From a virus, in IMG/VR virus record IMGVR_UViG_3300032607_000481, positions 1 to 23,104 of that record: a DNA stretch of 23,104 bases. One strand, 5' to 3'. Below, one piece after another: positions 10,151 through 16,623 of the stretch. Position numbers and translations under genes: made by a program. The stretch's first letter is position 1. Every line of letters begins with the position of its first letter. The notes below the pieces were generated by a model, which was not told the DNA's origin, made no database searches, and was given only the letters and a program-made list of their open reading frames with translations.

Positions 10151-10532
10151 ACGCCTTAGCAGGAGCGAGAAGGCTTTTCTGTCCGTAGCTAGATACTTAG
10201 CTTCAAAATCTTCTTCTAGACAAACACACGGAGCAATTCTTGTAAAGTCTGGAAGAGTTATAGGTACTGGGTTTAATAAAGACACTAACAATCCCTTCTC
10301 AGTATCCCCCGAGCATATAAAAAGCCATTGCTCACGTCATGCCGAAATAGAAGCTATACGTGATGCTAATTGGAATGTAAAGGGTGCCGTTCTGTATGTT
10401 GCCAGGATTAATAAGCAGGGTATAGATCGAAATAGCAAGCCTTGCACACGTTGCCAGACTGTTATTAAAGAAACAAAAATCAAAAAAGTTATATATACAG
10501 AGAGTAAAGATAATGCAAATTACATCGCTTGA
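10125..10532 (+). CDS. Cytidine/deoxycytidylate deaminase-family enzyme
   Basis: The zinc site of the family is complete: H72-A-E74 and P106-C107-x-x-C110. At 135 residues it is the size of a compact dCMP- or cytidine-type deaminase. Deaminating dCMP would yield dUMP, the substrate of the ThyX encoded at 17792-18484, so dCMP deaminase is the preferred reading. A cytidine, guanine or other base deaminase cannot be excluded. ATG 10125 lies within the SLOG-like gene with AAGGAT just upstream. Confidence 0.78.
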   Translation: MLEYTDIPKRLSRSEKAFLSVARYLASKSSSRQTHGAILVKSGRVIGTGFNKDTNNPFSVSPEHIKSHCSRHAEIEAIRDANWNVKGAVLYVARINKQGIDRNSKPCTRCQTVIKETKIKKVIYTESKDNANYIA

Positions 10533-10722
10533 ACAGATGGAACAAATCGTCAAGATCAATCGTGCCCTTAGCTGGGACGGTTGGACAGTTGTAAGCTCCT
10601 ACCCATCCGACAATGGAGGCACGTCAAAAGACGGAGCCTTGGTTAAGGGTAAGTGGCACGTTCAGCGTAGGTTTACGCCTGACATGGCTGGATGGAATAT
10701 CCCTAGCAAATTTGTGAGGTAA
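10513..10722 (+). CDS. Hypothetical protein, 69 aa
   Basis: This small protein (M-Q-I-T-S-L-E-Q-M-E at the start) carries a W-D-G-W-T-V-V segment and an aromatic, basic C-terminal half (K-W-H-V-Q-R-R-F). It resembles short proteins seen in actinophage gene clusters, but I know no function. It overlaps the deaminase gene by 20 bases and ends one base before whiB. Confidence 0.65.
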   Translation: MQITSLEQMEQIVKINRALSWDGWTVVSSYPSDNGGTSKDGALVKGKWHVQRRFTPDMAGWNIPSKFVR

Positions 10723-10723
10723 T

Positions 10724-11017
10724 ATGAATAAGAACCAATGGAAAGACGACGGCGCATGTCGTGGTGAAGACACAAACTTATTCTTTGATATCTATGAAGA
10801 GAATGAAGATCGAAGACCAGAAGTAGATGCTATGTGTGCTGCGTGTCCTTTGGCTAGACAGTGCTTTGCGGTTGCAGTCTCTCAGAAAGAGTGGGGAGTC
10901 TGGGGAGGTATCTATGTCGAAAATGGCAAAATCTCCAGGGAATACAATAAACATAAAACCAAAGCTGACTGGGCTAACACTTGGTCATACCTAACTACAG
11001 ACACAAAGGAACAGTAA
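10724..11017 (+). CDS. whiB: WhiB-family iron-sulfur transcription factor
   Basis: The four iron-sulfur cysteines are present: C12 and C38-x-x-C41-x5-C47, followed by the conserved turn G-V-W-G-G at 58-62. WhiB-like proteins are confined to actinobacteria and their phages and act on transcription by binding the housekeeping sigma factor. At 97 residues the length is normal, but the basic C-terminal DNA-binding tail is modest. ATG 10724 follows GAGGT. This is the strongest single host clue in the window. Confidence 0.93.
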   Translation: MNKNQWKDDGACRGEDTNLFFDIYEENEDRRPEVDAMCAACPLARQCFAVAVSQKEWGVWGGIYVENGKISREYNKHKTKADWANTWSYLTTDTKEQ

Positions 11018-11256
11018 TGTACACAACAGCAATGGCTAGAGCCTTTCGGTCCCTACGGGGACCGAGGGGTTTTACCTTAGAAATAGTAGACAATGAAAAC
11101 TTTATAACAGTACGAGCAGACACAAAGCAATTCTTTCTTTTAGGCGACACAGACAAGCGTTTTGCTGTAGAGTATATGATGAGAGTCAAAAAGGCTCTGG
11201 AAGATAATGGAGCTATTGTGTTGTTAGTTCGAGAAGGAGCAGGAGAACCAGAATGA
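11017..11256 (+). CDS. Hypothetical protein, 79 aa, with a hairpin in its 5' coding end
   Basis: ATG 11017 overlaps the whiB stop (TAATG), with AAAGGA at 11005-11010. The 79-residue product has a basic N-terminus (R-A-F-R-S-L-R-G-P-R-G) encoded by the hairpin described at 11041-11073, then a small alpha/beta body. No family was recognised. Coupling to whiB suggests joint expression unless the internal hairpin intervenes. Confidence 0.65.
   Translation: MYTTAMARAFRSLRGPRGFTLEIVDNENFITVRADTKQFFLLGDTDKRFAVEYMMRVKKALEDNGAIVLLVREGAGEPE
11041..11073 (+). promoter_or_regulatory. UACG-tetraloop hairpin with T run inside a coding region
   Basis: CGGTCCC-TACG-GGGACCG at 11047-11064 is a perfect seven-pair stem with an extra-stable C(UACG)G tetraloop. 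It extends outward by six further pairs (three of them G-U) to 11041-11070, followed by TTT. Its shape is that of an intrinsic terminator or attenuator, yet it lies at about codons 9-18 of the gene after whiB. Confidence 0.5.
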
Positions 11257-11669
11257 ATATATTAGACTTGATTGCGTATGTGACTTACTCTGCCGTAGCT
11301 GCTGCTTTGATTGTAATGCTTGTTAAAAGCAAGATTAGGCATAAAAAGCTATTGGCTGATAGCCTTCAGCTTGCCTTAGATAAGGTCATTCTTTTAAAAA
11401 TGATGGAAGACCTGGCTCAAAATAAAGAAGACGAGTCTGTAGAAAAAACAGAAGGTTTTCTAAAGTTTGTTTCGGATTCTCGTGACTGGGCTTTTGATTA
11501 TATCCAAAAAGCGCAAACATCTGTTCAACAATTTGGCAATACTATAGAGCCAATGCTTGCTGAAGATTTTTTGGGTATTGAAAACATTAACGATCTAGCC
11601 AAGGCATACGCTAACCTCATAACTATTCTTCCCGAAAACAATAAAGGTATTAAGAATGACAAAGTTTAA
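11253..11669 (+). CDS. Hypothetical membrane-anchored helical protein, 138 aa
   Basis: One hydrophobic helix at about residues 5-24 is followed by K-S-K-I-R-H-K-K, then a long helical, probably coiled-coil, cytoplasmic part to the C-terminus. The layout is similar to the 128-aa protein at 9406-9792, but no sequence similarity is apparent. AGGAG and GGAGAA precede ATG 11253, which overlaps the previous gene by four bases. Function unknown. Confidence 0.65.
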   Translation: MNILDLIAYVTYSAVAAALIVMLVKSKIRHKKLLADSLQLALDKVILLKMMEDLAQNKEDESVEKTEGFLKFVSDSRDWAFDYIQKAQTSVQQFGNTIEPMLAEDFLGIENINDLAKAYANLITILPENNKGIKNDKV

Positions 11670-11862
11670 TCTAGATAGAAATAATGTTCCAGAAGTAGTT
11701 TTTGATAACTCTTGGCCATTAAGGCCAGAAGGTAAGGACGCTATTTATCAGGTGGGGGAATGGTCCTTGTGTGAGTGTGATGATGCCGAACCACAAGATG
11801 CTCTTAACGCTATCTATTCTTGGATCGCCTGGTATGAGTTTCTAACTAAAGACAGTAAGTAG
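11656..11862 (+). CDS. Hypothetical protein, 68 aa
   Basis: This acidic small protein (M-T-K-F-N-L-D-R-N-N at the start) contains a C-E-C-D-D-A-E motif and a W-I-A-W-Y-E-F segment. It overlaps the preceding gene by 14 bases and is the last gene before the inverted repeat and promoter at 11870-11890. No family was recognised. Confidence 0.6.
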   Translation: MTKFNLDRNNVPEVVFDNSWPLRPEGKDAIYQVGEWSLCECDDAEPQDALNAIYSWIAWYEFLTKDSK

Positions 11863-11869
11863 TCCTGGC

Positions 11870-11929
11870 TCACCTAACAGGTGATATAATTATGTTATGA
11901 ATAGATTGGACGTTTTAAGTGCCTTATAG
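11870..11929 (+). promoter_or_regulatory. Inverted repeat plus TATAAT promoter and mini-ORF
   Basis: TCACCT-AAC-AGGTGA at 11870-11884 is a perfect inverted repeat abutting TATAAT at 11885-11890. Six bases later ATG 11897 opens a ten-codon frame, M-N-R-L-D-V-L-S-A-L, ending at 11929, over the GTG start (11919) of the next gene. No good -35 is visible (TCCTGG at the right distance), so the repeat could be an operator or activator site. The mini-ORF may be a leader peptide or accidental. Confidence 0.5.
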
Positions 11930-12290
11930 TATAGGTGGCAAGGGAGACAGTATTGGCTGTGAAGGCTATGGAGTCCTTGACCAAAGTGGAAAAGTTGTTG
12001 GATGTCATGCAACACGCTCGGAAGCAGAGATGCACGTAGCCGAATCGTATAAAAATCTTGAGGATGTAAAGGCTGACGGGGTGGCTTCTGTTAATCCTTC
12101 ATTCACTATTGATCCAAAATATCCAGGGGTAGGGATTAAGCGTCCGTCACAAGGAGGACCCACCACTGGTAGTAAAATAAAGAGCAAGTATGGAAAGAAA
12201 CCAAAGAGTATAAACCCTGGTCGTAACTCTGATAACAATTCGTCCGCTGGATCAATTTCTTCTGGAGGGCCTGGTGGTTCTCTTGGATAA
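11919..12290 (+). CDS. Virion-associated protein, probable, 123 aa
   Basis: GTG 11919 is the assigned start. The N-terminal part (G-V-L-D-Q-S-G-K-V-V-G-C-H-A-T-R, then a helix) looks like a short domain I associate with phage head-maturation proteins. The second half is low-complexity, rich in Gly, Ser, Pro and Lys, and probably disordered. It overlaps the next gene by 17 bases. Placement before the tail genes supports a virion or assembly role, but the call is tentative. Confidence 0.55.
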   Translation: MPYSIGGKGDSIGCEGYGVLDQSGKVVGCHATRSEAEMHVAESYKNLEDVKADGVASVNPSFTIDPKYPGVGIKRPSQGGPTTGSKIKSKYGKKPKSINPGRNSDNNSSAGSISSGGPGGSLG

Positions 12291-13047
12291 CGAAATTCAC
12301 GAAGAGGGCCACATGGTTACTGGAATGACAACAGAGGGTATGGTTGTTGGTCGTGTAGAGCACGTAATGCTTGAGGGTGGAACCTATGGTGTTCCTGGAA
12401 CAGAGTATGCTATTGAGTCAACACCAGAAGACCCTGCTATGGCTGTAAGAGTCTATGAAGAGGATGATGGTGTCTGGTATCCAACAGCCTATTCCATTGG
12501 TATGCTTTCTAGTAACGCAACCATGATTGATGTTGAAGTTGGCATTGAAGATGACCAAGACATTAATGAATTAGAAAGACTGGCCAAGGCTTCTCCTTGC
12601 TGGGATGGTTACGTCATGCGTGGCATGAAGCCAGGAAAGAACGGCTCAAGCGTACCAAACTGTGTTCCAGTAAAAAAGTATGAAGACGCGCTCATGGCTA
12701 AGGTGGATAGTTATTCTCCTAATGCTGGGATGAAGTCTGCTGCTAAACGTTCGCTAAAATGGAAAGAGCAGGGAAAAGCTGCTGGTGCTGGAACCCCTAT
12801 TGGATGGGGCAGAGCAACAGACATTGTTGCTGGAAGATCAATGTCTCTGTCTACAGTTAAGCGCATGTACTCTTTCTTTGCTCGTCACGAAGTAGACAAG
12901 CAGGGTAAAGACTTTAACAACACTTCTAATCCTAGCAATGGTCGTATCATGTGGGATGCCTGGGGCGGAAATGCGGGTTTTTCATGGTCAAAATCTATTG
13001 TTGAGGGTGACAAAAAGTTTTGGCAAGGCTCTGCCTTTGGTAAATAG
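12274..13047 (+). CDS. Probable virion or head-assembly protein, 257 aa
   Basis: Three parts can be seen. Residues 15-90 are a beta-rich module (V-V-G-R-V-E-H-V-M-L-E-G-G, then V-P-G-T-E-Y). Residues 108-132 contain P-C-W-D-G-Y and V-P-N-C-V-P with paired cysteines. Residues 148-250 contain Y-S-P-N-A-G-M-K, R-M-Y-S-F-F-A-R-H-E-V-D-K and a W-D-A-W-G-G-N-A-G segment, known to me from phage structural-region proteins of undefined function. GTG 12274 has GGAG at 12263-12266; TTG 12283 is an alternative. Confidence 0.6.
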   Translation: MVLLDNEIHEEGHMVTGMTTEGMVVGRVEHVMLEGGTYGVPGTEYAIESTPEDPAMAVRVYEEDDGVWYPTAYSIGMLSSNATMIDVEVGIEDDQDINELERLAKASPCWDGYVMRGMKPGKNGSSVPNCVPVKKYEDALMAKVDSYSPNAGMKSAAKRSLKWKEQGKAAGAGTPIGWGRATDIVAGRSMSLSTVKRMYSFFARHEVDKQGKDFNNTSNPSNGRIMWDAWGGNAGFSWSKSIVEGDKKFWQGSAFGK

Positions 13048-13053
13048 ATGTGT

Positions 13054-13065
13054 TAAACTTAGTAT
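13054..13065 (+). promoter_or_regulatory. Possible leaderless promoter (-10 only)
   Basis: TAAACT at 13054-13059 is followed by six bases and ATG 13066, the same geometry as at 7514-7526. There is no recognisable -35, and no Shine-Dalgarno sequence precedes the ATG. Confidence 0.4.
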
Positions 13066-13344
13066 ATGACAACTCACAATCTTTATTCCGTTAGCAACAT
13101 AACGGCAACGCCCATAACTCCTGGCAAGGACTCTGGTTTTGATATTACCATTCAAAACGTTTCTGCAGTTGGAGATCTTTATTTAGGTTCTTCTACAGTA
13201 TCTTCAACCAACTATGGTTTTAAACTTGTTCCTGGAGCAGCTTTTTCTGTAGAGCTTGCTGGAGAAGATGACTTGTTTGCTATTGCTTCTCAAGAAAACA
13301 CTCAGGCTGCGGTTCTTCGCGTTAATCTTGAAAGATCCTTTTAA
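13066..13344 (+). CDS. Small virion protein, probable, 92 aa
   Basis: The sequence is beta-rich and Ser/Thr/Gly-rich (S-N-I-T-A-T-P-I-T-P-G, L-Y-L-G-S-S-T-V-S), typical of tail or capsid-decoration proteins. No Cys and few charges are present. It overlaps the tail-fibre-like gene by one base (TAATG), so the two products are made together and may form one structure. No family assignment is possible by eye. Confidence 0.6.
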   Translation: MTTHNLYSVSNITATPITPGKDSGFDITIQNVSAVGDLYLGSSTVSSTNYGFKLVPGAAFSVELAGEDDLFAIASQENTQAAVLRVNLERSF

Positions 13345-14279
13345 TGGCTAAATTTAGTTCTGGACCAGCCAAAAGTGGAATCCCCACGGAATCTCTTGGA
13401 CAGCCAGATGGTGTGGCAACGCTTGACCTCAATGGCCTTGTTCCACAGTCACAGATTCCTGCTGTTGCTATTACAGACACTTTTGTTGTTGCGTCTCAAT
13501 CGGCAATGCTTGCTTTGACGGCACAAACTGGTGACGTTGCCGTGCGTAGCGACCTATCAAAATCTTTTATCCTTAAAGGTACTAGCTCATCAACATTAGC
13601 TGACTGGCAGGAGCTTCTGACCCCAGCTAGTGGTGTCTCTTCTATTACTGCAGTTTCCCCTCTTACAGGTGGAACGATTACAGCTAACGGCTCAATTGGT
13701 ATTAACCAGGCGGCTCTTGTCATTGCCCCGTCTCAGGTTACAGGGACAGCAATTATTGCTGGAGATACAAGGCTTCTCCCCTCGGGTGGGGCAACAGGGC
13801 AAGTCCTCTCTAAAACTTCCTATACCAACTACGCAGCCGCGTGGGCATACCCCCCAGCGGCACCGTTGGAGAGAAAAGAAGTCTCTGCGTCTGGGGCTGT
13901 ATATTTATCAGTTGCAAATACATTCTATCCGACTGCTACAAATTCAGTTTATACATTGACTGCTGGTACATGGCTGATTACAGGCTCTGTTCTTGTAGAG
14001 ACCCCAGCTAACACTGCTGCCTTTATCACTATTCGTGTGGGAAATGCTAGTAATGGGTACATGGGGGGCACCGAGGTTTCAGTTCCCGCTATGGGCTCTG
14101 GGATTAAGGGCTATGCAACAATTCCTGTTTCAACAGTGTGGAGCACGTCTGGTGAGTTAATCCGAGTTGAAGTTGCATCAACGGTCGCTGGGTGTGCTAT
14201 GTTGCCGACACCAGTCCACAATAACAACGGCTACTTAGATGGTAGTTCGTCTATGTGGTTTGCTGTAAAAATTGCGTAA
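13344..14279 (+). CDS. Tail fibre or receptor-binding-like protein, 311 aa
   Basis: The N-terminal part carries the common tail-fibre motif G-V-A-T-L-D-L-N-G-L-V-P-Q-S-Q-I-P at 23-39, followed by a trimeric-fibre-like repeat region. The middle has a G-D-T-R-L-L-P-S-G-G-A-T-G-Q-V-L-S-K segment typical of fibres. The C-terminal third is a beta-sandwich-like domain (Y-T-L-T-A-G-T-W-L-I-T-G-S-V-L-V) of the kind used as receptor-binding or collagen/C1q-like heads. It is the last gene before the terminator at 14306-14336. Confidence 0.8.
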   Translation: MAKFSSGPAKSGIPTESLGQPDGVATLDLNGLVPQSQIPAVAITDTFVVASQSAMLALTAQTGDVAVRSDLSKSFILKGTSSSTLADWQELLTPASGVSSITAVSPLTGGTITANGSIGINQAALVIAPSQVTGTAIIAGDTRLLPSGGATGQVLSKTSYTNYAAAWAYPPAAPLERKEVSASGAVYLSVANTFYPTATNSVYTLTAGTWLITGSVLVETPANTAAFITIRVGNASNGYMGGTEVSVPAMGSGIKGYATIPVSTVWSTSGELIRVEVASTVAGCAMLPTPVHNNNGYLDGSSSMWFAVKIA

Positions 14280-14305
14280 GTTAAAATCACTAGAGATATA
14301 GAAAA

Positions 14306-14336
14306 ACCCCTTAGCTAATAACTAGGGGGTATTTTC
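14306..14336. terminator. Bidirectional intrinsic terminator
   Basis: ACCCCTTAG and CTAGGGGGT pair over nine bases around a seven-base loop (14306-14330). The stem is followed by ATTTTCT on the plus strand and TTTTTCTAT on the minus strand. It separates the tail genes (plus) from the tmRNA 3' end (minus) and can serve both. Confidence 0.8.
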
Positions 14337-14339
14337 TAT

Positions 14340-14663
14340 TGGTGGAGATGTGGGGAGTCGAACCCCAGTCCTAATCTATCGTAACTGTACTTCTACATGT
14401 TTAGGCAACTACCTTGGGAGTCAGAGTCACATTGCCGATGCTCTGATCTTTCAACTATAACCATCTAACTAAGGTATCTTCGTTATTTTAAGAACTAGCT
14501 GCTCAGTGAAGACGCTGCTGGCTAGGTGCTTTAGCTACTTTAGGCTGCTAGAGCGAATTGGGATTTGTCTGCACTTATCCGATTACCCCAAGTTTAAGAG
14601 TTTGGGATGGTCTCTACATGCTTCTCCAATTACGGAATGATCAGTCGAAAACCTTTCATCCCC
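14340..14663 (-). ncRNA. ssrA: tmRNA (transfer-messenger RNA)
   Basis: The gene is a one-piece tmRNA of 324 bases. The 5' end GGGGATG pairs with CATCTCC near the 3' end, followed by A and an encoded CCA. The T arm GACTGGGGTTCGACTCCCC and the GGTTTTCGAC motif near the 5' end are canonical. The tag reading frame lies at 14540-14572: GCA GAC AAA TCC CAA TTC GCT CTA GCA GCC TAA, giving A-D-K-S-Q-F-A-L-A-A, with the A-L-A-A proteolysis end. tmRNA with SmpB rescues stalled ribosomes. I see no smpB here, so the host SmpB would be used. It is flanked by HNH and tail genes. Confidence 0.95.
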
Positions 14664-14676
14664 ATACGCTATTAAG

Positions 14677-14940
14677 TTATGACTCTAGTGTATCATGTTC
14701 TCGTTCAAAAGTCCTAACTTTGTGACAATTAGAGCAAACAACTTCACACTTTGCTACCTCTTGCCAAGCAGACTCAAGGCCATACTTCTTTAAGACACGG
14801 TATACGTTGTCGATTTTTTTGCTTCCTGGCAAATGATCAAACTCTAGGACGTAGTGAGGGAAAAACAATCCACAGTCAGTGCATCCATTGTCTTCTTTAA
14901 ATTGACGGAATATTGGAAGGTACGAAGAGGCTAAAGTCAT
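14677..14940 (-). CDS. HNH-type nuclease, 87 aa
   Basis: The product has a zinc-HNH layout: C20-x-x-C23, D35-H36 (L-E-F-D-H-L) and C69-x-x-C72-H73 (V-C-S-N-C-H-K-V-R-T). Such short proteins are often free-standing homing nucleases. The stop lies 13 bases upstream of the tmRNA 5' end on the same strand, so both could share a transcript. The start ATG at 14940 lies nine bases after a TATACT in the palindrome at 14948-14961. The target is unknown. Confidence 0.8.
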   Translation of the reverse strand: MTLASSYLPIFRQFKEDNGCTDCGLFFPHYVLEFDHLPGSKKIDNVYRVLKKYGLESAWQEVAKCEVVCSNCHKVRTFEREHDTLES

Positions 14941-14947
14941 CTTACGA

Positions 14948-14961
14948 CTAGTATATACTAG
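14948..14961. promoter_or_regulatory. Palindromic divergent -10 region
   Basis: CTAGTATATACTAG is a perfect 14-base palindrome between the HNH gene (minus) and the Stealth-like gene (plus). It presents TATACT on both strands. On the plus strand TATACT (14954-14959) is six bases before ATG 14966, the recurrent leaderless geometry. No clear -35 is seen on either side. Confidence 0.5.
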
Positions 14962-14965
14962 ATTG

Positions 14966-15652
14966 ATGGACTACGTATATACCTGCAGAAGCGGCGACAA
15001 TGAAGAGCTGCGGTATTCAATAAGATCATTAGTAAAGAACCTACCAGAGGTAAACGTATGGATTGTTGGGGATGCCCCATCTTGGTATACGGGAAGTATT
15101 GTTCGTGTTGATCGTCTTAATCAGAAATATAAGACCGTTCGTAATAATCTTGATGTTTTGTCAAAGACAGATGAAATTAACGAACAGTTTGTTCTGATGA
15201 ATGATGACTTTTTTGTTACTAGGCCAATGGACAGCATAGAAGTTTGGCATGGAGGCAGTCTCCTTGAGCGGTACAATCGTCGATTAGACTTAGAGGGGTA
15301 TAGCACATACGCCAAGTATTTAATCGACACTTACAATACTATTAGTCATTTTGGGATAGAAGATCCCCTGTATTACGAGCTTCATACCCCACTACCAATG
15401 ACAAAATTATCGTTATCACACGCGGTAACAAGGCCAGGACTCTGGAGATCTATCACAGCCAATGCAAATGCCATAGGTGGCAAGCAAATGGAGGACGTAA
15501 AAGTCTATGCTGCTGGAACGATGATGTCACGAGCACACAGAGAGCAAGACACGTCTACTTATTTATCTACTGATGATGGGTCTTTTGAAAAGTTATACAA
15601 AGAAAGGCTCCGAGACGAATTCCCAGAGCCTTCCTTATACGAGTCTATTTGA
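14966..15652 (+). CDS. Stealth-like sugar-phosphate transferase protein
   Basis: ATG 14966 is preferred over TTG 14963 because of the -10 spacing. The 228-residue product has the order of motifs of Stealth proteins: V-Y-T-C at the start, D-N-E-E-L-R-Y-S-I-R-S-L at 11-22, V-W-I-V-G-D-A-P-S-W at 31-40, and L-M-N-D-D-F-F at 77-83, where the Asp residues are expected at the active site. Stealth proteins transfer hexose-1-phosphate units in capsule synthesis. The C-terminal part is shorter than in full-length members. It runs tail-to-tail into a glycosyltransferase gene. Confidence 0.72.
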   Translation: MDYVYTCRSGDNEELRYSIRSLVKNLPEVNVWIVGDAPSWYTGSIVRVDRLNQKYKTVRNNLDVLSKTDEINEQFVLMNDDFFVTRPMDSIEVWHGGSLLERYNRRLDLEGYSTYAKYLIDTYNTISHFGIEDPLYYELHTPLPMTKLSLSHAVTRPGLWRSITANANAIGGKQMEDVKVYAAGTMMSRAHREQDTSTYLSTDDGSFEKLYKERLRDEFPEPSLYESI

Positions 15653-16604
15653 TTATACGATAAAACTCTTGCTCTACTACGTCTAGCTGGTCATAGTATG
15701 CATCTGACACTTCTTTAGATCTTTTTATCCCAGCTTTAGAAAACTCATCATACAATTCTTTATCGTCTAGACTTTTAATCGCCTCTACGTATGCTGCAAC
15801 GTCATCATGTTGTGCAAATATTCCTGCATAGGCAAGAGATTCTTTTAATCCTATGGTTGGAGAAGCAATGACAGGAATGCCAGAACAGCAAGCCTCTAGC
15901 GCCACACGCCCCCAGCTCTCGTAAGACGAAGGCATTAGAACTATCCGACTCTTACCATATACCTTTAACACATCTGGTGAATTATCATATAAGGTAACAT
16001 TTGGCAGGTCTTCTGGGTATCCTATTTGTTCCCCATAGGCTCCCATAACACCAATAAACTTTCGTTCAGGAAATATTCTAGCCAACTGCCAAAAAATTTT
16101 GCCACCCTTAGCCTCATTCATATTAATAAGGGTAATGGCCTCACGAGTAGTCTCTACTTTGTATCTGGTCGGATCTGTGGGGGGGTAAAGAATTACAGAC
16201 GGAATATTAAATGGTACGGTCCTTTTAATCCAATTAGAATTAGCAATAGCTAGATCTGCACTACGAGAGTTTATCTTGTTATATGAAAGCTGCTTGTCGT
16301 TGTGGACAAGGTGAACGATTGGCTTTTTATATCTCTGAGACATTTGCACAGCCTTAGACGTATAGTTCAAATGAGTAATGATGATATCTGCCCACTCAAA
16401 ATTATCTCTAACGTCTGGATTAGCGCTGTCAAGTATGGGAATACCCTCATACTCTGTTGCTCCTGGATTTTTTGTTATAACTCGACATTCATGACCTTTT
16501 TCTGCAAGACCATAAAGTATCTGATGAAGCATTGCTTCCGCTCCTGCATTGTGGTTTGGGAAATACCCATGTACATATGCTACAATTTTTAGTGATTTAT
16601 TCAT
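15645..16604 (-). CDS. GT4-type glycosyltransferase
   Basis: The 319-residue product has the GT-B fold layout. It has an N-terminal A-G-A-E-A-M-L acceptor-side loop at 20-26 and a C-terminal nucleotide-sugar site M-P-S-S-Y-E-S-W-G-R-V-A-L-E. That last stretch holds the E-x7-E motif (E229, E237), followed by S-G-I-P-V-I-A-S. It would transfer a sugar from a nucleotide-sugar donor to an unknown acceptor. GAAGGG precedes the ATG. Its 3' end overlaps that of the Stealth-like gene by eight bases in a convergent pair, so antisense contact is possible. Confidence 0.88.
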   Translation of the reverse strand: MNKSLKIVAYVHGYFPNHNAGAEAMLHQILYGLAEKGHECRVITKNPGATEYEGIPILDSANPDVRDNFEWADIIITHLNYTSKAVQMSQRYKKPIVHLVHNDKQLSYNKINSRSADLAIANSNWIKRTVPFNIPSVILYPPTDPTRYKVETTREAITLINMNEAKGGKIFWQLARIFPERKFIGVMGAYGEQIGYPEDLPNVTLYDNSPDVLKVYGKSRIVLMPSSYESWGRVALEACCSGIPVIASPTIGLKESLAYAGIFAQHDDVAAYVEAIKSLDDKELYDEFSKAGIKRSKEVSDAYYDQLDVVEQEFYRIIK

Positions 16605-16623
16605 AGTGACCCTTCTAGTCGTG

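Noticed and set aside
16281-16592. Plus-strand open frame across the glycosyltransferase gene
   Set aside because: The minus-strand gene has full GT4-type motifs; the plus frame is Cys/Phe/Ile-rich with no ribosome binding site.
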